Positions 1-6,658 of a stretch of 14,811 nt of DNA are shown piece after piece. The notes below the pieces were generated by a model. The model saw nothing but the letters and a program-made list of their open reading frames with translations, was not told where the DNA came from and did not search any database. The stretch spans positions 1-14,811 of the forward strand of contig SLNX01000140.1 of the NCBI GenBank assembly GCA_007132825.1. Direction: 5' to 3'. A program made the translations under genes and the position numbers. The DNA comes from Bacteroidales bacterium. GTDB taxonomy: Bacteria; Bacteroidota; Bacteroidia; Bacteroidales; UBA7960. Each line of letters begins with the position of its first letter. The first letter of the stretch is position 1.

Positions 1-4
1 AGCA

Positions 5-403
5 ATGATAACAGATCCAATTGCAGATTATCTGACAAGAATAAGGAATGCCATTAAGGCCAACCACAGGGTTGTTGAAGTTCCTGCATCGAACATTAAG
101 AAAGGGATCACAAAGCTTCTTTTTGATAAGGGGTATATCCTTAATTACAAATTTGAAGATGATCAGGTGCCAGCCACGATAAAAATTGCACTCAAGTATC
201 ATCCTACCACCAAAATCCCGGCGATCAATGAAATTAAGCGCGTGAGCCGTCCCGGTCTTCGCCGCTATTGCAACAGCAAAGAGCTGCCTCGGGTTTTGAA
301 CGGATTGGGTGTGGCCATCATTTCAACTTCAAAAGGCTTAATCACCGATAAGGAAGCAAGAAAACTGAATGTGGGTGGAGAAGTAATTTGTTACGTAAGC
401 TAA
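5..403 (+). CDS. rpsH: 30S ribosomal protein S8 (uS8)
   Basis: Small-subunit ribosomal protein S8, which binds 16S rRNA in the platform and is needed early in 30S assembly. The 132-residue product is full family length. It opens with the ITDPIADYLTRIRNA block and ends with the conserved RVLNGLGVAIISTSKG and GGEVICYVS blocks that form the rRNA-binding C-terminal domain. The ATG at 5 is the start that gives the family N-terminus; the bases before it are too few to judge a ribosome binding site. It is the first gene in the window, inside the spc-type operon, and its stop codon overlaps the ribosome binding site of rplF. In E. coli S8 is the translational repressor of the spc operon; whether that holds here cannot be seen. 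Confidence 0.98.
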   Translation: MITDPIADYLTRIRNAIKANHRVVEVPASNIKKGITKLLFDKGYILNYKFEDDQVPATIKIALKYHPTTKIPAINEIKRVSRPGLRRYCNSKELPRVLNGLGVAIISTSKGLITDKEARKLNVGGEVICYVS

Positions 404-408
404 AGGAG
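402..408 (+). promoter_or_regulatory. Shine-Dalgarno sequence of rplF
   Basis: AAAGGAG lies 6 bases before the ATG at 415 and overlaps the rpsH stop codon. It decides the rplF start in favour of 415 over the in-frame TTG at 388. It stands out because nearly all other genes in this operon have only A-rich leaders with no Shine-Dalgarno match. Confidence 0.75.
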
Positions 409-414
409 ATACAA

Positions 415-972
415 ATGTCAAGAATAGGAAATTTACCGATTAATATCCCTGCCGGTGTCACTATAACGGTATCAAAGGATAACCAGGTGACGGTAAAAGG
501 ACCCAAGGGGGAACTAACGCAAGCTATAGATCAGGATATCAGCATCAAAATTGACGGCGATGTACTTACTGTTGTTCGCCCCAGCGATCAAAAGCGTCAC
601 AAAGCACTTCACGGTCTGTACCGTGCACTGATCAACAACATGGTTGTAGGTGTTTCGGAGGGCTATAAAATCGTGCAGGAGCTGGTAGGTGTAGGATATA
701 AAGCATCAAATACCGGCCAGCTGCTCGAACTTTCACTTGGGTATTCGCACGGTATCTTCTTTGAAATTCCAAAGGAGGTAAAAGTGGAAACCATCACCGA
801 AAGGGGAAAGAGCCCAACTATTGTCCTGGAATCTCATGACAAACAACTGATCGGACAAGTCGCTGCTAAGATCCGCTCTTTCCGCAAACCTGAACCTTAT
901 AAAGGTAAGGGTATCCGCTTCCAGGGCGAAGTGATCCGCAGAAAAGCCGGTAAAGCAGCAGCTGCAAAATAA
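415..972 (+). CDS. rplF: 50S ribosomal protein L6 (uL6)
   Basis: Large-subunit protein L6, which binds 23S rRNA near the factor-binding site and the sarcin-ricin loop. The product is 185 residues, close to the family norm of about 175-180. It starts MSRIGNLPINIPAGV, carries the two tandem L6 folds, and has the signature KPEPYKGKGIRF near residues 158-169, followed by a Lys/Ala-rich tail. The open frame reaches upstream to a TTG at 388, but that would overlap rpsH by 16 bases and add nine residues not found in L6; the ATG at 415 has a good AAAGGAG and gives the family N-terminus. It sits 11 bases after rpsH and 32 bases before rplR. Confidence 0.98.
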   Translation: MSRIGNLPINIPAGVTITVSKDNQVTVKGPKGELTQAIDQDISIKIDGDVLTVVRPSDQKRHKALHGLYRALINNMVVGVSEGYKIVQELVGVGYKASNTGQLLELSLGYSHGIFFEIPKEVKVETITERGKSPTIVLESHDKQLIGQVAAKIRSFRKPEPYKGKGIRFQGEVIRRKAGKAAAAK

Positions 973-1004
973 TAAATAACAAAATATTTAATTCCTTTAT
1001 CAGG

Positions 1005-1364
1005 ATGGCAACAACTAAGAAAATTGACAGAAGGACCAGAATAAAATACCGCGTGAGGAAAAAAGTGCGCGGTACGACTGAAAAACCCAGGCTATCTGTT
1101 TTTAGGAGCAACAAAGCTATATATGCACAAGTGATTGATGATCTTGAAGGTAAAACCATTGCTGCCGCTTCATCAGATCCTAAAGATATTGGCGATAAAA
1201 AAATGACAAAAACAGAAAAAGCACGTGAAGTTGGAAAGGTAATCGCTGAGCGTGCAAAAGAGGCAGGCATTGCCAACATTGTTTTTGATCGCAACGGGTA
1301 CCTGTATCACGGAAGAGTTAAATCATTGGCTGAAGGAGCCAGAGAAGGAGGCTTAAAATTTTAA
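1005..1364 (+). CDS. rplR: 50S ribosomal protein L18 (uL18)
   Basis: Large-subunit protein L18, which binds 5S rRNA and helps dock it in the central protuberance. The product is 119 residues, the usual bacterial length. It has the basic N-terminal arm (RRTRIKYRVRKKVRGT), then the core KPRLSVFRSNKAIYAQVIDD and the C-terminal FDRNGYLYHGRVKSLAEGAREGGL, which is diagnostic for L18. The leader is A/T-rich with no Shine-Dalgarno match. It follows rplF after 32 bases and leaves only three bases before rpsE, so L18 and S5 are probably translationally linked. Confidence 0.98.
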   Translation: MATTKKIDRRTRIKYRVRKKVRGTTEKPRLSVFRSNKAIYAQVIDDLEGKTIAAASSDPKDIGDKKMTKTEKAREVGKVIAERAKEAGIANIVFDRNGYLYHGRVKSLAEGAREGGLKF

Positions 1365-1367
1365 ATT

Positions 1368-1886
1368 ATGGCAAACGTTAATATCAAAAAAGTTAAGTCC
1401 AGCGAGATTGAATTCAAAGACAGGCTTGTAAGCATACAGCGTGTTACGAAAGTTACCAAGGGAGGCCGGACATTCAGTTTTTCTGCAATTGTTGTTGTGG
1501 GAAATGAAAATGGTGTTGTTGGCTATGGCCTCGGTAAGGCAAAGGAGGTTACGACAGCCATCAGTAAGGGGATTGATGATGCCAAAAAGCATCTGATAAA
1601 AGTTCCCGTTCACAAAGGTACCATCCCGCATGCCCAAGAGGGTAAATATAGCGGTGCACGCGTATTGATCAAGCCTGCAGCACATGGTACCGGTGTAATT
1701 GCCGGTGGTGCGATGCGTGCTGTTTTGGAAAGTGTTGGCGTTACAGATGTTTTGGCCAAATCAAAAGGCTCCTCAAATCCGCACAGTGTTGTAAAGGCAA
1801 CGATAGATGCACTGACCCAGCTCCGGGATCCTTTTGCTGTTGCACAACAGAGAGGTGTAAGTCTGGAAAAAGTATTTAACGGATAA
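1368..1886 (+). CDS. rpsE: 30S ribosomal protein S5 (uS5)
   Basis: Small-subunit protein S5, which helps decoding accuracy and mRNA unwinding at the entry channel. It is 172 residues long. The N-terminal double-stranded RNA-binding-like domain runs from FKDRLVSIQRVTKVTKGGRTF (about residues 17-37), with the basic loop that contacts 16S rRNA. The C-terminal ribosomal-protein fold contains IPHAQEGKYSGARVLIKPA and GTGVIAGGAMRAVLE (about 85-125). Nothing in it departs from the family. The start three bases after the rplR stop suggests coupled translation. Confidence 0.98.
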   Translation: MANVNIKKVKSSEIEFKDRLVSIQRVTKVTKGGRTFSFSAIVVVGNENGVVGYGLGKAKEVTTAISKGIDDAKKHLIKVPVHKGTIPHAQEGKYSGARVLIKPAAHGTGVIAGGAMRAVLESVGVTDVLAKSKGSSNPHSVVKATIDALTQLRDPFAVAQQRGVSLEKVFNG

Positions 1887-1905
1887 TCTTAATATTGAAC
1901 CGGAA

Positions 1906-2091
1906 ATGAAAAAGTATAAAATTGTTCAGATCAGAAGCAGAATTGGAAGGCCCGGGATCCAGAAAAGGACACTGGATGCTTTGGGGTTGAAAAAGATGAA
2001 CCGGCCGGTTTATGTAAATGCTTCACCCCAGGTGGAAGGAATGATCCGTAAGGTAGCACACCTTCTTTCTGTTGAAGAGATAAATGACTAA
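1906..2091 (+). CDS. rpmD: 50S ribosomal protein L30 (uL30)
   Basis: Large-subunit protein L30, a small 23S rRNA-binding protein. The 61-residue product is normal size. It shows the family pattern: KIVQIRSRIGRPGIQKRTL at residues 5-23, the ALGLKKMNRPV block, and the VEGMIRKVAHLLSVEE C-terminus. L30 is absent from some bacterial groups but is usual in this operon position between rpsE and rplO. The gap to rpsE is 19 bases and to rplO 35 bases. Confidence 0.96.
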   Translation: MKKYKIVQIRSRIGRPGIQKRTLDALGLKKMNRPVYVNASPQVEGMIRKVAHLLSVEEIND

Positions 2092-2126
2092 TTTCGTATT
2101 GACCAATCTTATAAATTGAAAACATA

Positions 2127-2573
2127 ATGTACTTAAGCAATCTTAAACCAGCAAAGGGTGCTGTTCGGAAAAAGAAGAGAATTGGGAGGGGAGAAGGTTC
2201 CGGAGCCGGCGACACTGCAACACGCGGACATAAAGGTGCCAAATCGCGCTCAGGTTACAGCCGTAAGGCAGGTTTTGAAGGGGGACAAATGCCTCTTGTA
2301 CGCCGTGTTCCAAAATATGGTTTCAAAAACCGAAACCGTGTTGAATATACGCCCATAAATCTTGATACGCTGCAAAACCTTGCTGAGAATAAAGGTCTCG
2401 ACACATTTGATCAGCAGGTACTCATAGCCAATGGTCTTGCATCAAAGAATGATTTGATAAAGATTTTAGGCCGTGGCAAACTGACAGCAAAAATTAACAT
2501 CACCGCCAATGCTTTCTCTGATGCAGCTGTAAAAGCAATTGAGACAGCAGGCGGAACTGTAAACCGGATATAA
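2127..2573 (+). CDS. rplO: 50S ribosomal protein L15 (uL15)
   Basis: Large-subunit protein L15, which threads a long basic arm into 23S rRNA during late assembly. The product has 148 residues. The N-terminal arm holds MYLSNLKPAKGAVRKKKRIG and a Gly/Arg-rich stretch (GRGEGSGAGDTATRGHKG) that is the family hallmark, followed by GFEGGQMPLVRRVPKYGFKN. The C-terminal globular part has ILGRGKLTAKINITANAFS and a final AIETAGGTV block. It is nine bases upstream of secY, the usual arrangement. Confidence 0.98.
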   Translation: MYLSNLKPAKGAVRKKKRIGRGEGSGAGDTATRGHKGAKSRSGYSRKAGFEGGQMPLVRRVPKYGFKNRNRVEYTPINLDTLQNLAENKGLDTFDQQVLIANGLASKNDLIKILGRGKLTAKINITANAFSDAAVKAIETAGGTVNRI

Positions 2574-2582
2574 AGTTCAGGC

Positions 2583-3941
2583 ATGAAACGTTTTTTTCAA
2601 ACACTGATTAATATTTATAATATTGAGGATCTGCGTATCAGGATCTTAAATACTTTGGGTATCATTCTGATATACCGATTGGGGTCTTATGTGGTATTAC
2701 CCGGTGTAGACCCTGGTCAGCTTCAGCAGCTTCAGGCACAGACACAAGAGGGATTGCTCGGACTGTTGAACATGTTTTCGGGCGGTGCTTTTTCCAATGC
2801 TTCCATTTTTGCGTTGGGGATTATGCCCTACATCAGTGCATCCATTGTGATCCAGCTACTTGGTGTTGCTGTTCCCTATTTTCAGAGATTGCAGAAAGAG
2901 GGTGAAAGCGGTCGGAAAAAGATCAACCAAATCACACGATATCTCACCGTGTTCATTACAGCAGCACAAGCGCCAGCATATTTGGCTAACCTTGTCAGCC
3001 AGTTGCCCCCGCAGGCCATATCTCCATTTGATCCGGCCTCAACCGGTCCATCACTCTATTTCATGATCTCCTCTGTGATTATCCTGATTTCCGGTACGTT
3101 GTTTGTCATGTGGCTCGGTGAAAGGATTACCGAAAGGGGTATAGGAAATGGTATCTCTCTGATCATTATGGTTGGAATTATTGCACAACTTCCATTCGCA
3201 CTGATGGCTGAATTTATTGCCCGCATGGAAGAGGCCGGTGGTGGTCTCGTTGTTTTTCTAATTGAAATTGTGATCCTGATGTCGGTGGTTGTGCTTGTAA
3301 TCCTGCTTGTTCAGGGCCAGCGACGTATCCCCGTGCAGTTTGCAAAACGCGTTGTCGGGAATCGCCAGTATGGAGGTGTTCGCCAATACATCCCCCTAAA
3401 GGTGAATGCTGCCGGTGTGATGCCGATCATTTTTGCTCAGGCAATCATGTTTATCCCCATTACTTTGGCAGGTTTTTCTGATGCCCTGAGCGGATTTGCA
3501 GCCACCATGTCAAACTTTACAGGGTTTTGGTATAATTTTACTTTTGCTACCCTGATCATTCTGTTTACCTACTTTTATACGGCCATTACCGTTAATCCAA
3601 ATCAAATGGCCGAAGACATGAAAAAGAACGGTGGTTTTATTCCCGGTGTAAAGCCAGGTAAACGCACTGCCGAATTTATAGATAATGTGATGTCACGAAT
3701 CACTTTGCCCGGCTCATTATTTCTGGCTTTTGTTGCAATAATGCCGGCATTGGTAAGTTTGATGGGTGTAACCGGACAGTTTGCCCAGTTTTTCGGGGGG
3801 ACATCCCTTTTGATTATGGTAGGTGTTGTACTCGACACCCTGCAGCAAATAGAAAGCCATTTGTTGATGCGCCATTATGATGGTTTGACCAAGTCCGGTC
3901 GAATTAAAGGCCGTTCTTCGCCCATGGGGATGACAGGCTAA
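2583..3941 (+). CDS. secY: Sec translocon channel subunit SecY
   Basis: Core channel of the Sec translocon in the inner membrane; with SecE and SecG it passes unfolded preproteins driven by SecA and inserts membrane proteins. The product has 452 residues, slightly longer than E. coli SecY (443), and about ten hydrophobic helices. Visible landmarks are the plug and second helix region (MFSGGAFSNASIFALGIMPYISA, about residues 64-86), GIGNGISLIIMVGI in helix 5, and a cytoplasmic loop with VGNRQYGGVRQYIPLKVNAAGVMP. The C-terminus is basic (KSGRIKGRSSP), as expected for the cytoplasmic tail. It is downstream of rplO, the standard site. The secreted protein at 9915 would have to pass through this channel before any type IX export step. 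Confidence 0.98.
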   Translation: MKRFFQTLINIYNIEDLRIRILNTLGIILIYRLGSYVVLPGVDPGQLQQLQAQTQEGLLGLLNMFSGGAFSNASIFALGIMPYISASIVIQLLGVAVPYFQRLQKEGESGRKKINQITRYLTVFITAAQAPAYLANLVSQLPPQAISPFDPASTGPSLYFMISSVIILISGTLFVMWLGERITERGIGNGISLIIMVGIIAQLPFALMAEFIARMEEAGGGLVVFLIEIVILMSVVVLVILLVQGQRRIPVQFAKRVVGNRQYGGVRQYIPLKVNAAGVMPIIFAQAIMFIPITLAGFSDALSGFAATMSNFTGFWYNFTFATLIILFTYFYTAITVNPNQMAEDMKKNGGFIPGVKPGKRTAEFIDNVMSRITLPGSLFLAFVAIMPALVSLMGVTGQFAQFFGGTSLLIMVGVVLDTLQQIESHLLMRHYDGLTKSGRIKGRSSPMGMTG

Positions 3942-3954
3942 ACCAAATTTGGGC

Positions 3955-4755
3955 ATGAGTATTTTAAAGACTATTGAGCAAATAGATAAAATAAGAGAAA
4001 GTTCTTTACTTGTTGCAAAAACGCATGCGGAACTGGCAAAGGTGATTCGACCGGGCATAACCACCCTGGAGCTTGATCGCATTGCTGAAACATTTATCCG
4101 CGATCATAATGGCATCCCAGCTTTTAAGGGCTATCAAGGGTTTCCATACGCTTTGTGTATTTCACCGAACGAGGTTGTAGTACACGGATTCCCAAGCAAT
4201 AAACCGTTGGAGGAGGGAGACATATTATCCGTTGATTGTGGTGTGCTGAAGAATAAATATTATGGTGATTCTGCCTACACCTATGCGATAGGTGCCATCT
4301 CTGCTGAAAAAGAAAGGCTGTTGCGTACAACTTTCGAATGTTTGAACATTGGCATTGATCAGACGAGGGTAGGAAATTCGTTGGGTGATGTGTCCTGGTC
4401 AATACAAAATCATGCCGAGAAGGCCGGTTATTCAGTTGTCAGGGAGCTTATTGGCCATGGTGTAGGAAAGGAGCTTCACGAACCTCCGGAATTGCCCAAC
4501 TATGGGAGAAAAGGCAGGGGGATGAAAATAGAAAATGGCTTGGTTCTTGCGATAGAACCAATGATCAACATGGGTAAGCGTTTCATTGTTCAGGAAAATG
4601 ATGGGTGGACCATCAGGACCGCCGACAGAAAACCGTCGGGACATTATGAGCATACGGTTGCCGTAATAAACGGGAAAGCAGAGCGTTTGTCAACTTTTGA
4701 ATTTATAGAGCAAGAACTGGAAAATAACAACAATAATTTAGTCATCATTCGTTAA
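3955..4755 (+). CDS. map: Methionine aminopeptidase, type I
   Basis: Cytosolic metalloenzyme that removes the initiator methionine from new proteins whose second residue is small. The product is 266 residues, the length of type I enzymes without an N-terminal extension. All five metal ligands of the pita-bread fold can be placed: Asp in LSVDCG, Asp in YYGDSAYTY, His in GHGVGKELHEPP, Glu in AIEPMIN, and Glu in YEHTVAVING. The frame also opens at a TTG at 3949, but the ATG at 3955 gives a normal N-terminus (MSILKTIEQIDKIRESS) and is preferred. It lies 13 bases after secY and 5 bases before infA. The secY-map-infA order without adenylate kinase is typical of Bacteroidota. Confidence 0.97.
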   Translation: MSILKTIEQIDKIRESSLLVAKTHAELAKVIRPGITTLELDRIAETFIRDHNGIPAFKGYQGFPYALCISPNEVVVHGFPSNKPLEEGDILSVDCGVLKNKYYGDSAYTYAIGAISAEKERLLRTTFECLNIGIDQTRVGNSLGDVSWSIQNHAEKAGYSVVRELIGHGVGKELHEPPELPNYGRKGRGMKIENGLVLAIEPMINMGKRFIVQENDGWTIRTADRKPSGHYEHTVAVINGKAERLSTFEFIEQELENNNNNLVIIR

Positions 4756-4760
4756 GTGAT

Positions 4761-4979
4761 ATGGCAAAACAACCTTCAATCCAACAAGACGGAACCGTCA
4801 TCGAGTCCTTAGGGAACGCGATGTTTCGGGTTGAACTGGAAAATGGGCATATCATCACGGCCCATATTTCAGGGAAAATGCGCATGCATTATATAAAAAT
4901 CCTTCCCGGAGATAAGGTGAAAGTGGAGATGTCGCCATACGACCTTACGAAGGGCAGAATTACATTCAGGTATAAATAA
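4761..4979 (+). CDS. infA: Translation initiation factor IF-1
   Basis: IF-1 binds the 30S A site during initiation and helps IF-2 and IF-3 select the start codon. The 72-residue product is exactly family size and is a single S1/OB-fold domain: GTVIESLGNAMFRVELENGH (about residues 11-30), AHISGKMRMHYIKILPGDKVKVE, and the terminal PYDLTKGRITFRYK. It starts five bases after the map stop codon and is followed by rpmJ after 17 bases. Confidence 0.98.
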   Translation: MAKQPSIQQDGTVIESLGNAMFRVELENGHIITAHISGKMRMHYIKILPGDKVKVEMSPYDLTKGRITFRYK

Positions 4980-4996
4980 CCATTAAACCGGAAGAA

Positions 4997-5113
4997 ATGA
5001 AAGTAAGAGTGTCGGTAAAAAAGAGAAGTTCTGAGTGCAAAATTGTGCGCAGGAAGGGGAAAGTTTACGTAATCAATAAAAAAAACCCTAAGTTCAAGCA
5101 ACGTCAGGGTTAA
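4997..5113 (+). CDS. rpmJ: 50S ribosomal protein L36 (bL36), zinc ligands mostly lost
   Basis: Smallest large-subunit protein, 38 residues, read from the ATG at 4997 to the TAA at 5111-5113. It starts MKVRVSVKKR and ends NPKFKQRQG, which matches L36 closely. The classical protein binds zinc with Cys-x2-Cys-x12-Cys-x4-His. Here only the second cysteine (Cys14) remains; the others read Ser11, Asn27 and Phe33, and there is one extra residue in the last third. This is the zinc-independent form, which I recall as common in Bacteroidota. It lies between infA and rpsM, the usual position, with 24 bases to rpsM. Confidence 0.95.
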   Translation: MKVRVSVKKRSSECKIVRRKGKVYVINKKNPKFKQRQG

Positions 5114-5137
5114 AAATCAATCATATAAAGAAATACT

Positions 5138-5515
5138 ATGGCACGTATAGCTGGAGTAGATATTCCAAGAAACAAAAGGGGGGCGATCAGCCTCACCTAT
5201 ATTTATGGCATTGGCAGAAGCAACGCTTTGAAGATCCTGGAAACTGCAGGCATTGACCCTCATAAGAAGGTGGATGACTGGGATGATCAGGAAATCACCA
5301 AAGTGCGTAACATTATCAACGAGGAGTTTAAGGTTGAAGGTTCATTGCGCTCTGAAGTACAGATGAACATCAAGCGTTTGATGGACATTGGATGCTACCG
5401 TGGTATCAGGCACCGTATCGGATTGCCGCTGCGTGGGCAGAAAACAAAAAACAATGCCAGAACTCGCAAGGGAAAGAAGAAAACTGTTGCCAATAAGAAG
5501 AAGGCAACTAAGTAA
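5138..5515 (+). CDS. rpsM: 30S ribosomal protein S13 (uS13)
   Basis: Small-subunit head protein S13, which contacts the P-site tRNA and forms bridges to the 50S subunit. The product is 125 residues. It starts MARIAGVDIPRNKRG, has the helix-two-turn-helix region with TYIYGIGRSNALKIL (about residues 20-34), and the RGIRHRIGLPLRGQKTKNNARTRKG block that leads into the basic C-terminal tail contacting tRNA. In E. coli this is the first gene of the alpha operon and carries the S4 repressor site in its leader; here only 24 bases separate it from rpmJ, so there is no room for a similar leader. Confidence 0.98.
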   Translation: MARIAGVDIPRNKRGAISLTYIYGIGRSNALKILETAGIDPHKKVDDWDDQEITKVRNIINEEFKVEGSLRSEVQMNIKRLMDIGCYRGIRHRIGLPLRGQKTKNNARTRKGKKKTVANKKKATK

Positions 5516-5531
5516 CATTTGAGATATTTGA

Positions 5532-5552
5532 AGTGGGTGCATGACACCCCTT
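5532..5552 (+). other. Hairpin in the rpsM-rpsK spacer
   Basis: The 64-base gap between rpsM and rpsK is the longest inside the operon. It holds a five-pair GC-rich stem: GGGTG at 5535-5539 pairs with CACCC at 5545-5549 around a CATGA loop, with one more possible A-T pair outside a mismatch. There is no T-tract directly after it, so it is not a standard terminator. It could be an RNA processing site, an attenuating or protein-binding element, or chance. Confidence 0.35.
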
Positions 5553-5579
5553 GATCAGTAGAAAAACCTTTTTAAAACT

Positions 5580-5978
5580 ATGGCAAAAACAACCAGAGGC
5601 GCCAGAAGTGCCAAAAAGCGAGTCGTAAAAGTTGAGCCTGTCGGTCAGGCTCATATATTCGCTTCTTTTAACAACATCATTGTTACCATTGCAAACCAAC
5701 AGGGTCAGGTTATCTCCTGGTCTTCTGCGGGGAAAATGGGTTTCAGGGGGTCAAAGAAAAACACCCCTTACGCCGGGCAAATGGCTGCAACAGATGCAGC
5801 AAAAACAGCCTATGATCTTGGTCTGAGAAAGATCAAGGTATATGTAAAAGGACCCGGTTCCGGAAGAGAGTCTGCAATACGTACATTGCATTCAGCCGGA
5901 CTGGAAGTGATGGAAATAATGGATGTAACCCCATTGCCGCACAATGGCTGTCGCCCGCCCAAAAGAAGAAGGGTATAA
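5580..5978 (+). CDS. rpsK: 30S ribosomal protein S11 (uS11)
   Basis: Small-subunit platform protein S11, which lines the mRNA exit path near the E site. The product has 132 residues. Family blocks are GQAHIFASFNNIIVTIANQQGQVISWSSAGKMGFRGSKK split across residues 22-60, then TPYAGQMAATDAA, VKGPGSGRESAIRTL, and the basic C-terminus DVTPLPHNGCRPPKRRRV. The Asn-Gly in PHNGC is the site known in E. coli S11 to become isoaspartate. The leader is A/T-rich with no Shine-Dalgarno match. It stands 37 bases before rpsD. Confidence 0.98.
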   Translation: MAKTTRGARSAKKRVVKVEPVGQAHIFASFNNIIVTIANQQGQVISWSSAGKMGFRGSKKNTPYAGQMAATDAAKTAYDLGLRKIKVYVKGPGSGRESAIRTLHSAGLEVMEIMDVTPLPHNGCRPPKRRRV

Positions 5979-6015
5979 TCATTTTGTAAACAATTCAAAA
6001 AAGTATCAATAAAAA

Positions 6016-6621
6016 ATGGCTCGATATCTAGGTCCAACCACAAAAGTTGCACGAAAATTCGGAGATCCGATCTTCGGTGCAGATAAAGCGTTTGAAAAGA
6101 AAAACTATCCGCCCGGACAGCATGGACAGATGAAAAAAAGGCGCAAAAAATCTGAATACGGTATTCAGTTGCTTGAAAAACAAAAAGCAAAGTATACCTA
6201 CGGATTGCTGGAAAAACAATTTTCTAACACATTTAAAAAAGCTGTCCGTAAAAAAGGTATTACCGGTGAGATTTTATTGCAGCTTCTGGAAGCCCGTCTC
6301 GACAATGTGGTTTATCGTTTGGGTATAGCTCCCACAAGGCGTGCTGCAAGACAGCTGGTGGGCCATCGGCACATTACCGTTAACGACAGAGTTGTTAACA
6401 TCCCCTCATTTACAGTAAAACCTGGCGATATCGTTGGCGTAAGAGAGAAATCCAAAAGCCTTGAAGCCATCGTTGATTCACTTGCTTCAAGATCGTCGGC
6501 TTATTCATGGCTTGAATGGGATCAGGGCATGATGAAAGGAAAGTTCATGAATTTACCCGAGCGGGAAGAAATACCGGAAAACATTAAGGAACAGCTTATC
6601 GTGGAATTGTATTCCAAGTAA
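6016..6621 (+). CDS. rpsD: 30S ribosomal protein S4 (uS4), cysteine-free form
   Basis: Primary 16S rRNA-binding protein that nucleates 30S assembly and affects decoding fidelity. The product is 201 residues, normal length. It starts MARYLGPTTKVARKFGDPIFG, has PPGQHGQ near residues 32-38, and the S4 RNA-binding domain around residues 90-160 (LLEARLDNVVYRLGIAPTRR, ARQLVGHRHITVNDRVVNIPS, VKPGDIVGVREKS). It contains no cysteine, so the N-terminal zinc knuckle of some S4 proteins is absent. In E. coli S4 represses the alpha operon; no matching pseudoknot could be recognised here. It lies 37 bases before rpoA. Confidence 0.98.
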   Translation: MARYLGPTTKVARKFGDPIFGADKAFEKKNYPPGQHGQMKKRRKKSEYGIQLLEKQKAKYTYGLLEKQFSNTFKKAVRKKGITGEILLQLLEARLDNVVYRLGIAPTRRAARQLVGHRHITVNDRVVNIPSFTVKPGDIVGVREKSKSLEAIVDSLASRSSAYSWLEWDQGMMKGKFMNLPEREEIPENIKEQLIVELYSK

Positions 6622-6658
6622 TGTTTGATTACTTTTTTCATCATTAAAAAACGAAAAA

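Noticed and set aside
388..414. TTG upstream start for rplF adding nine residues.
   Set aside because: It overlaps rpsH, and the ATG at 415 has a proper ribosome binding site and the family N-terminus.
3949..3954. TTG upstream start for map.
   Set aside because: It adds only two residues and the following ATG at 3955 is the natural start.
6620..6628. TAATGTTTG after rpsD as an internal promoter for rpoA.
   Set aside because: It has three bases instead of two between TA and TTTG and no spaced -33 element, so it does not fit the consensus.
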